Origin: Thermococcus sp.
GTDB lineage: Archaea > Methanobacteriota_B > Thermococci > Thermococcales > Thermococcaceae
Length of the DNA stretch: 34,094 nucleotides
NCBI GenBank assembly: GCA_027023165.1
Contig: JALVWX010000134.1
Span: forward strand, 1 to 34,094
Direction of reading: 5' to 3'
Below are positions 25,111 through 33,572 of the stretch, piece after piece. The notes beneath the pieces are model-generated. The model saw only the letters and a program-made list of their open reading frames with translations. It was not told the origin of the DNA and ran no database searches. Both the position numbers and the translations under genes were made by a program. Each line of letters starts with the position of its first letter. Position 1 is the first letter of the stretch.

Positions 25111-26882
25111 GTGTTCAGGTGGGCGTCGAACTTTCCGCTCTTTTTGTAGTCCGCGTATCCCTTATCGAGCCTCTTCGCCACGTAGGGGCCGTTCTTCCGG
25201 TAGCCGAACTTCCGGTAGTACTCCCTCACGCCGACGCCGCTTATGACGAGCATCTTCCTGACGTCGAACTCCTCGCGGGCTATCCTCTCGGCCTCAGCCA
25301 AAAGCTCCCTTCCATAGCCTCTGTGCTGCCACCCGTACTTCGGCTTTCCTCCTATCGGCACTAGCGGGCCGTAAACATGAAGCTCCCTGACTATGGCGGA
25401 GGGACAGCAGTTTATCTCCTTCCTGTGTGCCCTCTCGCTCGGAATTCTTAACCTAAGGAAGCCGATGAGGATGTCGTTCTTGGTGTCCTCGAAGCTAAGG
25501 AATATCTCCCTTCCGCCCGCCGCCTCGTAGTCCTCGCGGAGAAGTTCTATATGCTCGATTTCAGGCTCTATTCCGAACTTCTCCATCTGATGGCCGACTT
25601 CCCTAAAGCGGATCTCCCTCGGCCTTATCCCGCGCTTAATCAGCTCGTTAAAGACGAGTTGGCCCAGGTTGGAGTGCTTGACACCGGCAACTATGAGCTT
25701 GGCCGGAATGTCGCGTTGAATCCTCATGACGCGGACCCACTTGGGGAAGTGCCTGTAGGCCTCAACGAGCAGCTCAACGGCCTCTTCCGTCGTGTACGGG
25801 CGGTATTTGCCCGCCTTGTACCAGGCGTAGAGTGGGGCGTCGGCCGTCACAAGCGTTGGGTATATCTTCAGCATGTCGGGCCTGAAGCGGGGGTCCTCGA
25901 AGATGGCCTTAAACGTGTACAGATCCCTCTCGAAGTTGCTCCCTGGAAGACCGGGCATTATGTGATAGTTGATTTTCAAACCCGCATCGCGGAGAAGCTG
26001 GGTCGCCTTAACTATCTCCTCGACGCCGTGGCCCCGTTTTGTCCTCTCGTGGATGAAGTTGAAAATCGTCTGAACTCCCAGCTCCACCCTCGTTGTTCCA
26101 AAGCGGAGCATCCTGTCTATCTGCCTCTCAAAGGCCCAGTCCGGGCGCGTCTCTATCGTCAAACCCACCATCCTGACTTTCGCCCTCTTGTTCTTCCTCT
26201 GCTCGTCCTCAAGGTAGTAGTAGGGCTTCCTGTGGGTTTTAAGCCAGGCCTCTCTAAACTTGGGATCCTCTTCGAAAACGGACTCGTCTTTCTTCACTAT
26301 CAGCCGTACGAGCTTCTCCTCGAGGTTTTCTATGTCCTTGAAATACGGGAAGTCGTTCATAGCCTTGAACGCCTCTTTGACGAACCACTCCTGGTAATCG
26401 AGGTCGACCGCCGGAAACGTCCCGCCCTGGATTATGACCTCCACCTTGTCCACGTCGTGGCCTATGTCGGTGAGTTGCTTTAACCTTCGCATCATGATTA
26501 TGTAGGGGTGGTAGGCGCTCTGGACCGCCCTCAGCGCCGAAGGCTCTTTGCCCGTGTAGCTCTGGGGAGAACCGACTGTCGGGCCGCCGGGGCAGTAGAT
26601 GCAGCGCCCGTGGGGACAGGGAAAGGGCTTTGTCATCATCGCCACAACGGCAACTCCACTTATGGTTCTGGTGGGCTTTCTCTTGAGCAGATCCCTAAAG
26701 CGCTCGCGCTCCCCCTCAGGGATGGCCTTCAGGATATCCGAGTTTCCCGGAATCTTTGAGAGGTGATACTTCCTGGAAACGACTATCTTGTATCGGTTAA
26801 GCTCTTCTCTGCTCTTTATCTCGCCGGCTAAGACAGCTCTCGCTATCTCCTCAACGGCCTTCTCAAAGCTCTCGCCTTCCAT
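25107..26882 (-). CDS. elp3: Elp3-type tRNA uridine-34 modification enzyme
   Basis: The 591-residue protein combines a radical SAM domain and a GNAT acetyltransferase domain; it makes the carboxymethyl group at the wobble uridine of tRNA. The Fe-S cysteines are C89, C94 and C97 (CX4CX2C in 'PFPCPHGRCIYCPGG'). The GNAT part at the C-terminus includes 'GWQHRGYGRELLAEAERIA' and 'ISGVGVREYYRKFGY'. Archaea have Elp3 without the other Elongator subunits. ATG 26882 follows GAGGGTGA; a TATA-like CTTTTAAAACC lies at 26913-26923. Its 3' end overlaps the convergent membrane gene by four bases. Confidence 0.95.
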   Translation of the reverse strand: MEGESFEKAVEEIARAVLAGEIKSREELNRYKIVVSRKYHLSKIPGNSDILKAIPEGERERFRDLLKRKPTRTISGVAVVAMMTKPFPCPHGRCIYCPGGPTVGSPQSYTGKEPSALRAVQSAYHPYIIMMRRLKQLTDIGHDVDKVEVIIQGGTFPAVDLDYQEWFVKEAFKAMNDFPYFKDIENLEEKLVRLIVKKDESVFEEDPKFREAWLKTHRKPYYYLEDEQRKNKRAKVRMVGLTIETRPDWAFERQIDRMLRFGTTRVELGVQTIFNFIHERTKRGHGVEEIVKATQLLRDAGLKINYHIMPGLPGSNFERDLYTFKAIFEDPRFRPDMLKIYPTLVTADAPLYAWYKAGKYRPYTTEEAVELLVEAYRHFPKWVRVMRIQRDIPAKLIVAGVKHSNLGQLVFNELIKRGIRPREIRFREVGHQMEKFGIEPEIEHIELLREDYEAAGGREIFLSFEDTKNDILIGFLRLRIPSERAHRKEINCCPSAIVRELHVYGPLVPIGGKPKYGWQHRGYGRELLAEAERIAREEFDVRKMLVISGVGVREYYRKFGYRKNGPYVAKRLDKGYADYKKSGKFDAHLNT

Positions 26883-26937
26883 GTCTCACCCTCTTGACCC
26901 AACTTGCCAAGCGGTTTTAAAAGGGTTTGCCGGACAT

Positions 26938-26968
26938 ATTCAGTTAGTGAATAATTCACCAAGTGAAT
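26938..26968. promoter_or_regulatory. GTGAAT half-site cluster between elp3 and the Nif3-like gene
   Basis: Four alternating half-sites are seen: ATTCA (26938-26942), GTGAAT (26947-26952), ATTCAC (26954-26959) and GTGAAT (26963-26968). The central pair forms the palindrome GTGAAT-A-ATTCAC. The cluster lies 12-40 bases before the Nif3-like ATG. Confidence 0.45.
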
Positions 26969-26980
26969 AGGGGTGAGAAG

Positions 26981-27733
26981 ATGAACCGCGACGAACTCGT
27001 TGCCTTTCTTGATGAGTACCTCCAGATTTCGGCCTATCCGGACAAGTCGAGCAACGGCCTGCAGGTGGAGGGAAAACCCGAAGTCGAACGCGTTGCCTTC
27101 GCAGTTGATACAACCTTGAGAACCATCGAGAGGGCCGCAGAGGCAAAAGCGGACATGCTGATAGTCCACCACGGGATGATATGGGGCGGCCTCGGCTACA
27201 TCACTGGGATTCACTACAAAAGGCTGAAGGCCCTGATGGAGAGCGGGATAAACCTCTACGCGGCACATTTACCACTCGACGTCCACCCTGAAGTCGGAAA
27301 CAACGTCGAACTGCTGAGACTGCTCGGTTTGGAGCCGAAGGGACCGTTCGGAGATTACAGGGGGCTGTCGATAGGCTACTGGGGCGAGTTTGAAAGGCCA
27401 GAGCCGATTGAGAAGGTCGCGCAGATAATAGCTGAGAAGCTTGATGCAACCGTGAAAACCTACGAGTTCGGGAAGCGGGAGATTAAAACCGTTGGAGCGA
27501 TCAGCGGTGCCGGGGCCTTCGCCCTGGAGGAAGCGTGGAGAAAGGGAATTGACCTCTTAATAACCGGCGAGTTTGGACACGCCGACTACCTAACGGCCGT
27601 GGATTTGCCGCAGAGCGTTCTGGTGGCCGGTCACTATAAAACTGAGACACTGGGTGTTAGGGCACTTATGGGACTCTTGAAGGAGCGCCTTGGCCTCGAC
27701 GTCTTCTTCATAGACGAGCCTACGGGGCTGTAA
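26981..27733 (+). CDS. Nif3-like (DUF34) dinuclear metal protein
   Basis: The 250-residue protein carries the full metal-site signature: 'IVHHGMIWGG' near residue 64, 'HLPLDVHPEVGNN' near 96-108, and the C-terminal 'GEFGHADYLTAVD' and 'VAGHYKTETLGV' supplying the last His and Glu. Family members form toroidal hexamers; bacterial relatives have been linked to GTP cyclohydrolase or metal-related roles, but the function is unsettled. ATG 26981 follows GGGGTGA; the in-frame GTG at 26963 lies within the half-site cluster and has no binding site. Confidence 0.9.
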   Translation: MNRDELVAFLDEYLQISAYPDKSSNGLQVEGKPEVERVAFAVDTTLRTIERAAEAKADMLIVHHGMIWGGLGYITGIHYKRLKALMESGINLYAAHLPLDVHPEVGNNVELLRLLGLEPKGPFGDYRGLSIGYWGEFERPEPIEKVAQIIAEKLDATVKTYEFGKREIKTVGAISGAGAFALEEAWRKGIDLLITGEFGHADYLTAVDLPQSVLVAGHYKTETLGVRALMGLLKERLGLDVFFIDEPTGL

Positions 27734-27811
27734 TCCCCTTCTATTTCTCTGTTGTAATCACCTACACAAAAGCGTTAATAACCGCCTGAGCGTAGATAAC
27801 CTGGTGGTAAC

Positions 27812-28273
27812 ATGAACAAGGCCCTCGCGGTGATGGCAATAATCACAATAGCCCTCTCGGCCTACGCCTTAGCGACTGCCCAGATTCCACCGGCGAGCAT
27901 AAGCTACAAGGAGGTCTTCTACATAAACAACCAGAGCGTGACGTTCGTAACAAAGGACGGATTTGGACTCTTCACCATGCACATCGAGCCTCACGTCAAC
28001 TCCTTTGACCTTAGGATAGAATTCCCAGAAGGCACCTCCTACCTGATACGCTACGGCGACAAGAACTACCGCGGAACCGACGAGTTCAAGGTCACCGTTG
28101 ACAAGGACACGGTCCCAGACGAGGTCTACGTTCAGTTCCAGCTTCCGGCCGGGCTGATGAGGAAGCTCATCTACGAGAACGGTGAGGCCAAGATAACCAT
28201 AAGGGGCGACAAAGCCCCGGTGTGGCACGCTGAGGACACGGTTTACGTCAAGTACCGCAAGGAGAAGAAGTGA
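27812..28273 (+). CDS. Secreted protein of unknown function
   Basis: The 153-residue protein has a typical signal peptide (about 1-23, 'AIITIALSAYALATAQ') and a beta-rich mature part with no cysteines. I do not recognise a family. GGTGGTAAC precedes ATG 27812 and a TATA-like GTTAATAACC lies near 27774-27783. The 3' end overlaps the convergent nuclease-like gene by 26 bases. Confidence 0.75.
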   Translation: MNKALAVMAIITIALSAYALATAQIPPASISYKEVFYINNQSVTFVTKDGFGLFTMHIEPHVNSFDLRIEFPEGTSYLIRYGDKNYRGTDEFKVTVDKDTVPDEVYVQFQLPAGLMRKLIYENGEAKITIRGDKAPVWHAEDTVYVKYRKEKK

Positions 28274-28625
28274 TTCCCGCCATTTCCTTTTCCACATCCT
28301 CAGGAGCCATAATCCTGAGGCGCATTCCGATTTCTTCTGCATAGTTTAGAACCCAGCCCGGTTTGGCGCTCCTGAAAGGAGTCACTACCCAAAGCTCTGG
28401 AAAGCCGGCTCTATGGGCCTTCACAACGTCGTAGAGCAGCCTCTGGGGGAACCATTTGAAAGAGGCCTCAAGCTCAATGGCGAGGAGCTTTTTCTCCCCG
28501 TCGAGGACGGCTATATCTATCCGCGTGCCGTCGGGGGTCCTGTATTCGGGAATCGCGCTAAGGCCGAGTTCTCCCGCCAGGGAGATGATTTCCCTCGTTA
28601 GGGTCTTAACCTTGATTTTGGACAC
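28248..28625 (-). CDS. Small PD-(D/E)XK nuclease-like protein
   Basis: The protein is 125 residues. A core 'TRIDIAVLDGEKKLLAIELEAS' (seen in parts) places D37, E51 and E53 on the two strands where PD-(D/E)XK enzymes keep their metal ligands, with Glu in place of the usual Lys; E27 may be the helix glutamate. A later 'ELWVVTPF' strand also fits the fold. It could be a DNA end-processing or defence nuclease, or an inactive relative. GTG 28625 is the only plausible start and lies 29 bases after alaS. Confidence 0.6.
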   Translation of the reverse strand: MSKIKVKTLTREIISLAGELGLSAIPEYRTPDGTRIDIAVLDGEKKLLAIELEASFKWFPQRLLYDVVKAHRAGFPELWVVTPFRSAKPGWVLNYAEEIGMRLRIMAPEDVEKEMAGITSSPCGT

Positions 28626-28654
28626 CTCAGAAAAGTTGAAGGGAAAGAAATGGT

Positions 28655-31396
28655 TCAGCCGAGCCTCTTCTTCACCTCTTCAATGGCCTCCTCGGCCTTC
28701 AGCGGGTTCTTGATTCTTCCCTGGGCAAGTTCCTTCCTTCCGCCTCCGCCACCGCCGGCAACGCTTGTTATCACCTTAGCCAGCTCGCCCGCTTTGAGGT
28801 CAAGGCCATCTCCAACGGCCACGACGAAGTGTCCCTTCCTGCTTATGAGAACGATAACGCGCTTATCCTTTCTGAGCCTGTTGGCTGCCTCACGGAGGTC
28901 CTCCATAGTTCCCTCAACGACCGCGCCGATGAACTCTACCCCACCAACCTTCTCGACCCTGTTTTCAAGCTCGTAGACGAGGAGCTTAGCCAGCTCTTTC
29001 CTGAGCTTCTCAACCTCCTTCCTCGCCTCCTTCCACTCGCTGAAGAACCTCTCGGCCGTCTCGGGCACCTTCTCCGGAGGAACGCGGAAGATTTCGGCGG
29101 TTCTCTTGAGGAGCCTCTCCGTTTCCTGCATCCAGTTTATAGCGGCTTCACCAGCCGCGAATATGATACGCTCAACGCCGTCCTGTATGCGCTCAGTCCT
29201 GAGAATCTTAATCGGACCGATTAGGCCTGTGTTCGGCAGGTGCGTTCCACCGCATGCTTGCACATCCCAGTCCTCTATCTTGAGAACCCGGATGACCCTT
29301 CCGGGCACTACTCCACCCTGGTAGAGGCGGAAGCCGTACTTCATCTCTGCCTCGGTCCTCGGCAGCCACTCCCAGGTTACCCTCCTGTTCTCCATTACGA
29401 CGCGGTTCGCTAAACGCTCAATCTCCCTAAGCTCCTCCTCGGTTATGCGCTTGTAGTGGGCTATGTCGAGCCTGGCCCAGTCCTTGTGGAGCTGGCTTCC
29501 GGCCTGCCAGACGTGCTTTCCGAGAACCCTCACTAAGGCGCCCATGAGGACGTGCGTTCCCGTGTGGTGGCGCATGTGCTGGATTCTCCTGTCCCAGTCT
29601 AGCCTTCCGTGAACCCTAGCCCCCTCTTTGAAGAGCTCGGGCCTCTCGACCTTGTGGAGGATGACCTTCCCGACCTTCTGGACGTTGGTTACCTTTACCT
29701 CCTCCCCGTTCACATTGAGGGTTCCTGTGTCGTAGGGCTGGCCTCCTCCTTCCGGATAGAAGGCCGTCCCGTCCAGCACGACCCAGTCGTCTATGACCTT
29801 GAGAACCTCGGCATCGAACTCCTTCATGAAGGGGTTCTCGTAGTAGAGCGTCCTCGTGTCGGGGAGGCCTTTAACAAGCTCGAAGTCCACAACGTACTCT
29901 CCGGCAGTCTTCTTCTCGGTCTTCTCGGCCTCCTTGGCGACGAGCGTGTAGAAGTTGTCCGGTATCTCGACCTTTACCCCCTCCTTCTGAGCCACCTCCG
30001 CCACTATCTCCGGCGTTAAGCCGTGGCTCTCGTAGAAGAGGATGAGCTTGTCCAGCGGTATCTCGTTGATGCCCTTCTTCTTGAGCTTTGCTATCTCGCG
30101 CTTCACGAGGTCGCTTCCCCTCTTCAGCGTCTCCTGATAGCGCTTCTCCTCGACGTTGATTATGTCGAGGATAACGTCCTCCATCTCCCTGAACTCTGGA
30201 TAGGTCGGCGAAAGCTCCTTGATGTGCATCGCAACTATCTCGCTCAGCGGAAGCTCAAGACCAAGCTCGCGGAGGTGCCTTATGCTCTTCCTTATGAGCA
30301 GCCTGGCAAGGTAGCCCGCCTTCACGTTGGACGGGATTACACCATCGGCCAGCATGAAGGTGAGGGTCTTCGTGTGGTCCGCTATCGCGTAGATAAGCTC
30401 GTAGGGCCTTACGGCCTTCTCAAGCTCCTCGACGCTTATGCCGACCTTCTTGGCCACCTGCTCCCTCAGATAGCGAAGGTCGCCCATGTCCTCGATGTCA
30501 AACATGCCAGCCAATCTGGAGTTCTCCATCAGAATGCGCTCGTCTATCCTCTCTATCCCGGCCATCCTCTTGAGCGGCTCAACGACGTAGCCGAGAACCG
30601 CGTCGTAAGCCGTTGGCGTCCCGTGGCTCATCCAAACGAGCCTTTCAAGGCCGTAGCCGGTGTCGACGACGCGCGTCTCCATCGGGACGTAGTAGTCGCC
30701 CTTTATCTCGACGACTTGGCTCGGATCGGCGTTTTCTGGAGCTTTCTTGTACTGCATGAAAACGAGTGTTGCCACCTCGAGACCGCGGTAGAGCACCTCG
30801 AAGGCCGGTCCCGCGTTTCCTCCGCCGGCCCAGGGGTTCTCCTTGAAGGTTATGTCCTCGGCCTTCATTTTGAGCTCCTTGGTGAAGAACTCGAAGGCAA
30901 GCTCGACCGTCTCGTCCATCCAGTAGATCGGCTTGCCCGGGTAGTTGAAGGCATGGTGGGCCATCATCTCGAACATCGTGAAGTGCCTGCCGGTGATTCC
31001 GACGTTGTCGATGTCCGTAAAGCGAATCGACGGCTGGCTTATCGTGAGTGGGTTGGCTGGTGGGTCTGCCTCGCCGCTTATGACCCACGGCTGGAAGTCC
31101 ATGATTGAAGCGCCGACGAGGAGGACGTCGTCTCTCCAGCGCGGCAGGACGGGGAAGCGCTTGACCCTTCCGTGGCCGTGCTTCTCGAAGAAGCTCAGGA
31201 ACTTCTCGCGCATCTCGTCGAGGGTATACTTCTTCGGTATCCCTGGCTTTCCGATGAACTGGTACTCGTCACAGGGCGGGTCGCCGCAGGTTTCTCTATC
31301 GGGGTCGAGCGTCCAGAAGAACTTGCCGCACTTCGGGCACTGCTTCCTGATCCATCCCTCCTCCTTAAACATCCTGGTTGTCATGTCCATGCTCAT
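28655..31396 (-). CDS. alaS: Alanyl-tRNA synthetase, archaeal type
   Basis: This 913-residue enzyme charges tRNA(Ala). An archaeal N-terminal zinc module ('CPKCGKFFW', 'CGDPPC') precedes the class II catalytic core ('[21 protein letters not shown]', in parts). The editing domain has 'HHTGTHVL' and 'CGGTHLPN'. The C-terminal DHHA1-like part ends with a glycine run. ATG 31396 follows GAGGTGAT; in-frame codons at 31402 and 31405 overlap that site. A TATA-like CCTTAATTAATG (31435-31446) lies in the end of the upstream gene. With the AlaX gene at the other end of the window, the cell has both cis and trans editing. Confidence 0.97.
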   Translation of the reverse strand: MSMDMTTRMFKEEGWIRKQCPKCGKFFWTLDPDRETCGDPPCDEYQFIGKPGIPKKYTLDEMREKFLSFFEKHGHGRVKRFPVLPRWRDDVLLVGASIMDFQPWVISGEADPPANPLTISQPSIRFTDIDNVGITGRHFTMFEMMAHHAFNYPGKPIYWMDETVELAFEFFTKELKMKAEDITFKENPWAGGGNAGPAFEVLYRGLEVATLVFMQYKKAPENADPSQVVEIKGDYYVPMETRVVDTGYGLERLVWMSHGTPTAYDAVLGYVVEPLKRMAGIERIDERILMENSRLAGMFDIEDMGDLRYLREQVAKKVGISVEELEKAVRPYELIYAIADHTKTLTFMLADGVIPSNVKAGYLARLLIRKSIRHLRELGLELPLSEIVAMHIKELSPTYPEFREMEDVILDIINVEEKRYQETLKRGSDLVKREIAKLKKKGINEIPLDKLILFYESHGLTPEIVAEVAQKEGVKVEIPDNFYTLVAKEAEKTEKKTAGEYVVDFELVKGLPDTRTLYYENPFMKEFDAEVLKVIDDWVVLDGTAFYPEGGGQPYDTGTLNVNGEEVKVTNVQKVGKVILHKVERPELFKEGARVHGRLDWDRRIQHMRHHTGTHVLMGALVRVLGKHVWQAGSQLHKDWARLDIAHYKRITEEELREIERLANRVVMENRRVTWEWLPRTEAEMKYGFRLYQGGVVPGRVIRVLKIEDWDVQACGGTHLPNTGLIGPIKILRTERIQDGVERIIFAAGEAAINWMQETERLLKRTAEIFRVPPEKVPETAERFFSEWKEARKEVEKLRKELAKLLVYELENRVEKVGGVEFIGAVVEGTMEDLREAANRLRKDKRVIVLISRKGHFVVAVGDGLDLKAGELAKVITSVAGGGGGGRKELAQGRIKNPLKAEEAIEEVKKRLG

Positions 31397-31440
31397 AAGC
31401 ATCACCTCTTTAGGCTAAACTAAGAAGAGTCCCGCATTAA

Positions 31441-31749
31441 TTAAGGTTTCTGGTCGTCCCTGAGGTCCGGGCCGAGGTCAACGTCAACGTCCTCAAATTC
31501 ATCCTCGTCGATTCTGACGACCGGAACCCTCAGCGACCTCAGCAGGTCGGTTAGGGCCTTCTCGCGCCTCTCCATCAGCTCGAGCTTGTGCTTTAAGCTG
31601 GCGTTCTCTAGGGCGAGACTGTTGGCCTCGTCCACCTTGAGCCGGAGCTGCATCTTCAGCTCGTTTATCCGCTCTTCAAGCTCGACTATCGAGCGCTCGA
31701 GTCTCTCGATCTCCTCCAGGTATTCCCTGCAGAGGTGCTCCCTTATCAT
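31441..31749 (-). CDS. Small coiled-coil protein
   Basis: The protein is 102 residues. About residues 8-72 form a continuous charged coiled coil, followed by a short basic strand ('LRVPVVRI') and a very acidic tail ('DEDEFEDVDVD'). No known domain is recognised; it probably oligomerises. The ATG at 31749 lies only one base after the terminal stem of the C/D guide RNA described at 31751-31808, so RNA processing and translation of this gene may affect each other. Confidence 0.65.
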   Translation of the reverse strand: MIREHLCREYLEEIERLERSIVELEERINELKMQLRLKVDEANSLALENASLKHKLELMERREKALTDLLRSLRVPVVRIDEDEFEDVDVDLGPDLRDDQKP

Positions 31750-31750
31750 A

Positions 31751-31808
31751 CCGGTCAGCCCCTTAACGGGTCATCACGATTCAGGGGGCTCCAGAGTCAT
31801 CATCCCGG
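31751..31808 (-). ncRNA. Box C/D guide RNA (2'-O-methylation guide)
   Basis: On the minus strand, 5' to 3': CCGG stem (31808-31805), C box ATGATGA (31803-31797), 12-base guide CTCTGGAGCCCC, D' box CTGA (31784-31781), three bases, C' box GTGATGA (31777-31771), 12-base guide CCCGTTAAGGGG (31770-31759), D box CTGA (31758-31755), CCGG stem (31754-31751). All four boxes, both 12-base spacings, the short D'-C' spacer and the closing stem agree with archaeal C/D RNAs. By the five-nucleotide rule the modified bases would be the C in GGGGCUCCAGAG and the first U in CCCCUUAACGGG of the targets. The targets themselves are not identified. It lies in the leader of the coiled-coil gene. Confidence 0.82.
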
Positions 31809-31889
31809 CAAGGCCTCCGGCACGGGACCTTAATAACCTTCCCCGCTAAGGTTTTTAAGGGCGCCGCCATTGCATCCTGGGGTGTTGGC

Positions 31890-32786
31890 ATGAGGAGAAT
31901 CGTCATCGGACTGCTGCTTGCGTTCATCGTCTTCACCGCCGGCTGTTTGGGGGGCGCTGTTGACTCCCAGAGCAATGCCCCGGTTAAGACGGTTACAAAG
32001 GCGACAACGATAACGAAGGAGAGAACCGTAACGAAGTACCTGGCGCCCGGGAGAGATGACTCCCTCCTCGAGAACTTAACCAACTGTGAGTTTAAGCTGA
32101 ACTCGACTGTTTCTACCCTCAACTCGACCCTCAAAACCCTGAGTGAGCTGAGGGAGAAGTACGAGGCGTGCCTCCTTCAGAGGGGGAGGGAAACCAACTC
32201 GAGCGCTAAAATTCGTGAGCTTGAGGAGAGCCTGTCCGAGTGCAGGCTGAAAGTCGAAGCGCTGAGCAAAGAACTTAACTCCACTAAGGCTTCCCTGGAG
32301 GAAGAGAAGAAAAAGTGCAGCTCTCTGCCCAGCGAGGTTCCGGGAAGCGTTGAACTCCTGATGGACAAGGACTACTACATGAGCCTCCTCAGCGCCATCA
32401 ACAGCGCCAAGAGCGAAATCTACGTCATGATGTTCCTGATGAAGTACGATCCAGGCGACAGCTACGATCCCGCCAACGACCTCATACGCGCCCTCGTCCA
32501 GGCGGAGCACCGGGGCGTTAGGGTTCACGTGCTCCTGGAGGATTCTCTTGACATCAACAGGGTCGCCTACAACTACCTCAAGAGCAACGGGGTCGATGTG
32601 TCGTTCGATTCCCCCTCCACGACCCTCCACGCCAAGGTTGTCGTCATCGACGGGAGGATCGTCTTCATAGGGAGCCACAACTGGAGCGAGGCGGCTCTGA
32701 ACTGGAACCACGAGGTCAGCGTGAGGATAGACTCCCCGGAGTTCGCCAGGGAAATGGAGGATTACTTCCGCTCGGCCCGGTGGTAG
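31890..32786 (+). CDS. PLD-like lipoprotein with a single HKD motif
   Basis: The 298-residue protein has a lipobox at the N-terminus ('FTAGC', C19), a Ser/Thr/Lys linker, a coiled coil (about 60-145) and a phospholipase D-like domain (about 153-298). The catalytic motif is H247-x-K249-x4-D254, followed by 'IGSHNWSEAAL'. With only one HKD motif it must dimerise to make an active site, like bacterial Nuc or Zucchini-type nucleases. It would sit outside the membrane, anchored by a lipid. It could cut nucleic acid or lipid. A TATA-like GTTTTTAAGG at 31851-31860 gives a leader of only a few bases. Confidence 0.85.
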   Translation: MRRIVIGLLLAFIVFTAGCLGGAVDSQSNAPVKTVTKATTITKERTVTKYLAPGRDDSLLENLTNCEFKLNSTVSTLNSTLKTLSELREKYEACLLQRGRETNSSAKIRELEESLSECRLKVEALSKELNSTKASLEEEKKKCSSLPSEVPGSVELLMDKDYYMSLLSAINSAKSEIYVMMFLMKYDPGDSYDPANDLIRALVQAEHRGVRVHVLLEDSLDINRVAYNYLKSNGVDVSFDSPSTTLHAKVVVIDGRIVFIGSHNWSEAALNWNHEVSVRIDSPEFAREMEDYFRSARW

Positions 32787-32830
32787 CGGGCAGGAAACTT
32801 TTTAAGGACAGGAGTGAACACTAAAGCCCG

Positions 32831-33382
32831 GTGTTGGACTTGAATCGGCTTAACAAAGGCATCGTCGCACTGGTGCTGTTCGTCGTTTCGGTTTTCACTT
32901 TTTCCGGGAGCGTTTCGGCAGGCTCCCTGAGCTACTATCACCAAGAGTTCACCTACGCGGCTACCTACGAGTTCAACGTCGAGTTCTACGGCCACGACGT
33001 CTACTTCCCGGGCTGGGCGCAGGACCACGTCTGGGACAGGCACGTGCTCGGCTACGACATGGATGAGAAGTACGAGACGACCTTCTACCCGCTCGGCCAG
33101 TACGTTAAGGGCCGCCACCTGCCCGAGACGATGGACGGCTACGATGTGGTTTATCTCATAGAGGATGCCATAGAGTACGGCCACGTCCACTTCAGCGGCG
33201 ACAGGGCGGTTATCACCTACTACCTGCCCTACTGGGAGTATCAGGACTACGGAATAAGCGAGCTGAAAGTCGTTCTTGAGAAGGAGTACTACAGCGGCTA
33301 CACCTACTATGAGGTCATCACCGCCTACCCAATCTACGGTCCGGACGTTGCCATCTACGAGGACGGCCACTGGGTCGACTGA
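32831..33382 (+). CDS. Secreted Tyr- and His-rich protein of unknown function
   Basis: The 183-residue protein has a signal peptide (about 8-30, 'VALVLFVVSVFTFSGSVSA') and a mature part unusually rich in Tyr, His and Asp, without cysteines. No family is recognised. GTG 32831 is the likely start: TTTTTAAGG at 32799-32806 predicts transcription starting within a few bases of it. TTG 32840 is an alternative. A pyrimidine tract after the stop (33385-33402) may end transcription. Confidence 0.7.
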   Translation: MLDLNRLNKGIVALVLFVVSVFTFSGSVSAGSLSYYHQEFTYAATYEFNVEFYGHDVYFPGWAQDHVWDRHVLGYDMDEKYETTFYPLGQYVKGRHLPETMDGYDVVYLIEDAIEYGHVHFSGDRAVITYYLPYWEYQDYGISELKVVLEKEYYSGYTYYEVITAYPIYGPDVAIYEDGHWVD

Positions 33383-33451
33383 GCTTCCCTTTTCTTCTTT
33401 CCCACTGAGGAAGATTTATCGCTCTTCCCGCGTATCTCCGCTGGTGGGACC

Positions 33452-33571
33452 ATGGACAGGCCCAGGAGCGCATACCTCCGGTGGCGCGTCAGGTGTCCAT
33501 TCATAAGACGCCTTGAGGCCTGGAGGATGAAGAGAAAGGCAAAGGAGTTCAAGGTTGAGAAGAGGGCCTGA
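33452..33571 (+). CDS. Small basic protein, 39 residues
   Basis: ATG 33452 follows GGTGGGACC, and a TATA-like AAGATTTATC (33411-33420) fits a start near 33440. The product is very basic (about 15 Arg/Lys), with one Cys and a helical amphipathic look ('RRLEAWRMKRKAKEF'). It ends one base before the convergent hisS stop. It may bind RNA or ribosomes, but nothing is recognised; coding status rests on promoter, ribosome binding site and composition. Confidence 0.5.
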   Translation: MDRPRSAYLRWRVRCPFIRRLEAWRMKRKAKEFKVEKRA

Positions 33572-33572
33572 G

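Noticed and set aside
25551..26483. 310-codon open frame opposite elp3
   Set aside because: It is the shadow of the conserved Elp3 reading frame, with no promoter or domain.
30023..31108. Long open frame on the plus strand opposite alaS
   Set aside because: It is antisense to an unmistakable alaS and arises from the codon bias of GC-rich DNA; it has no ribosome binding site and no recognisable domain.
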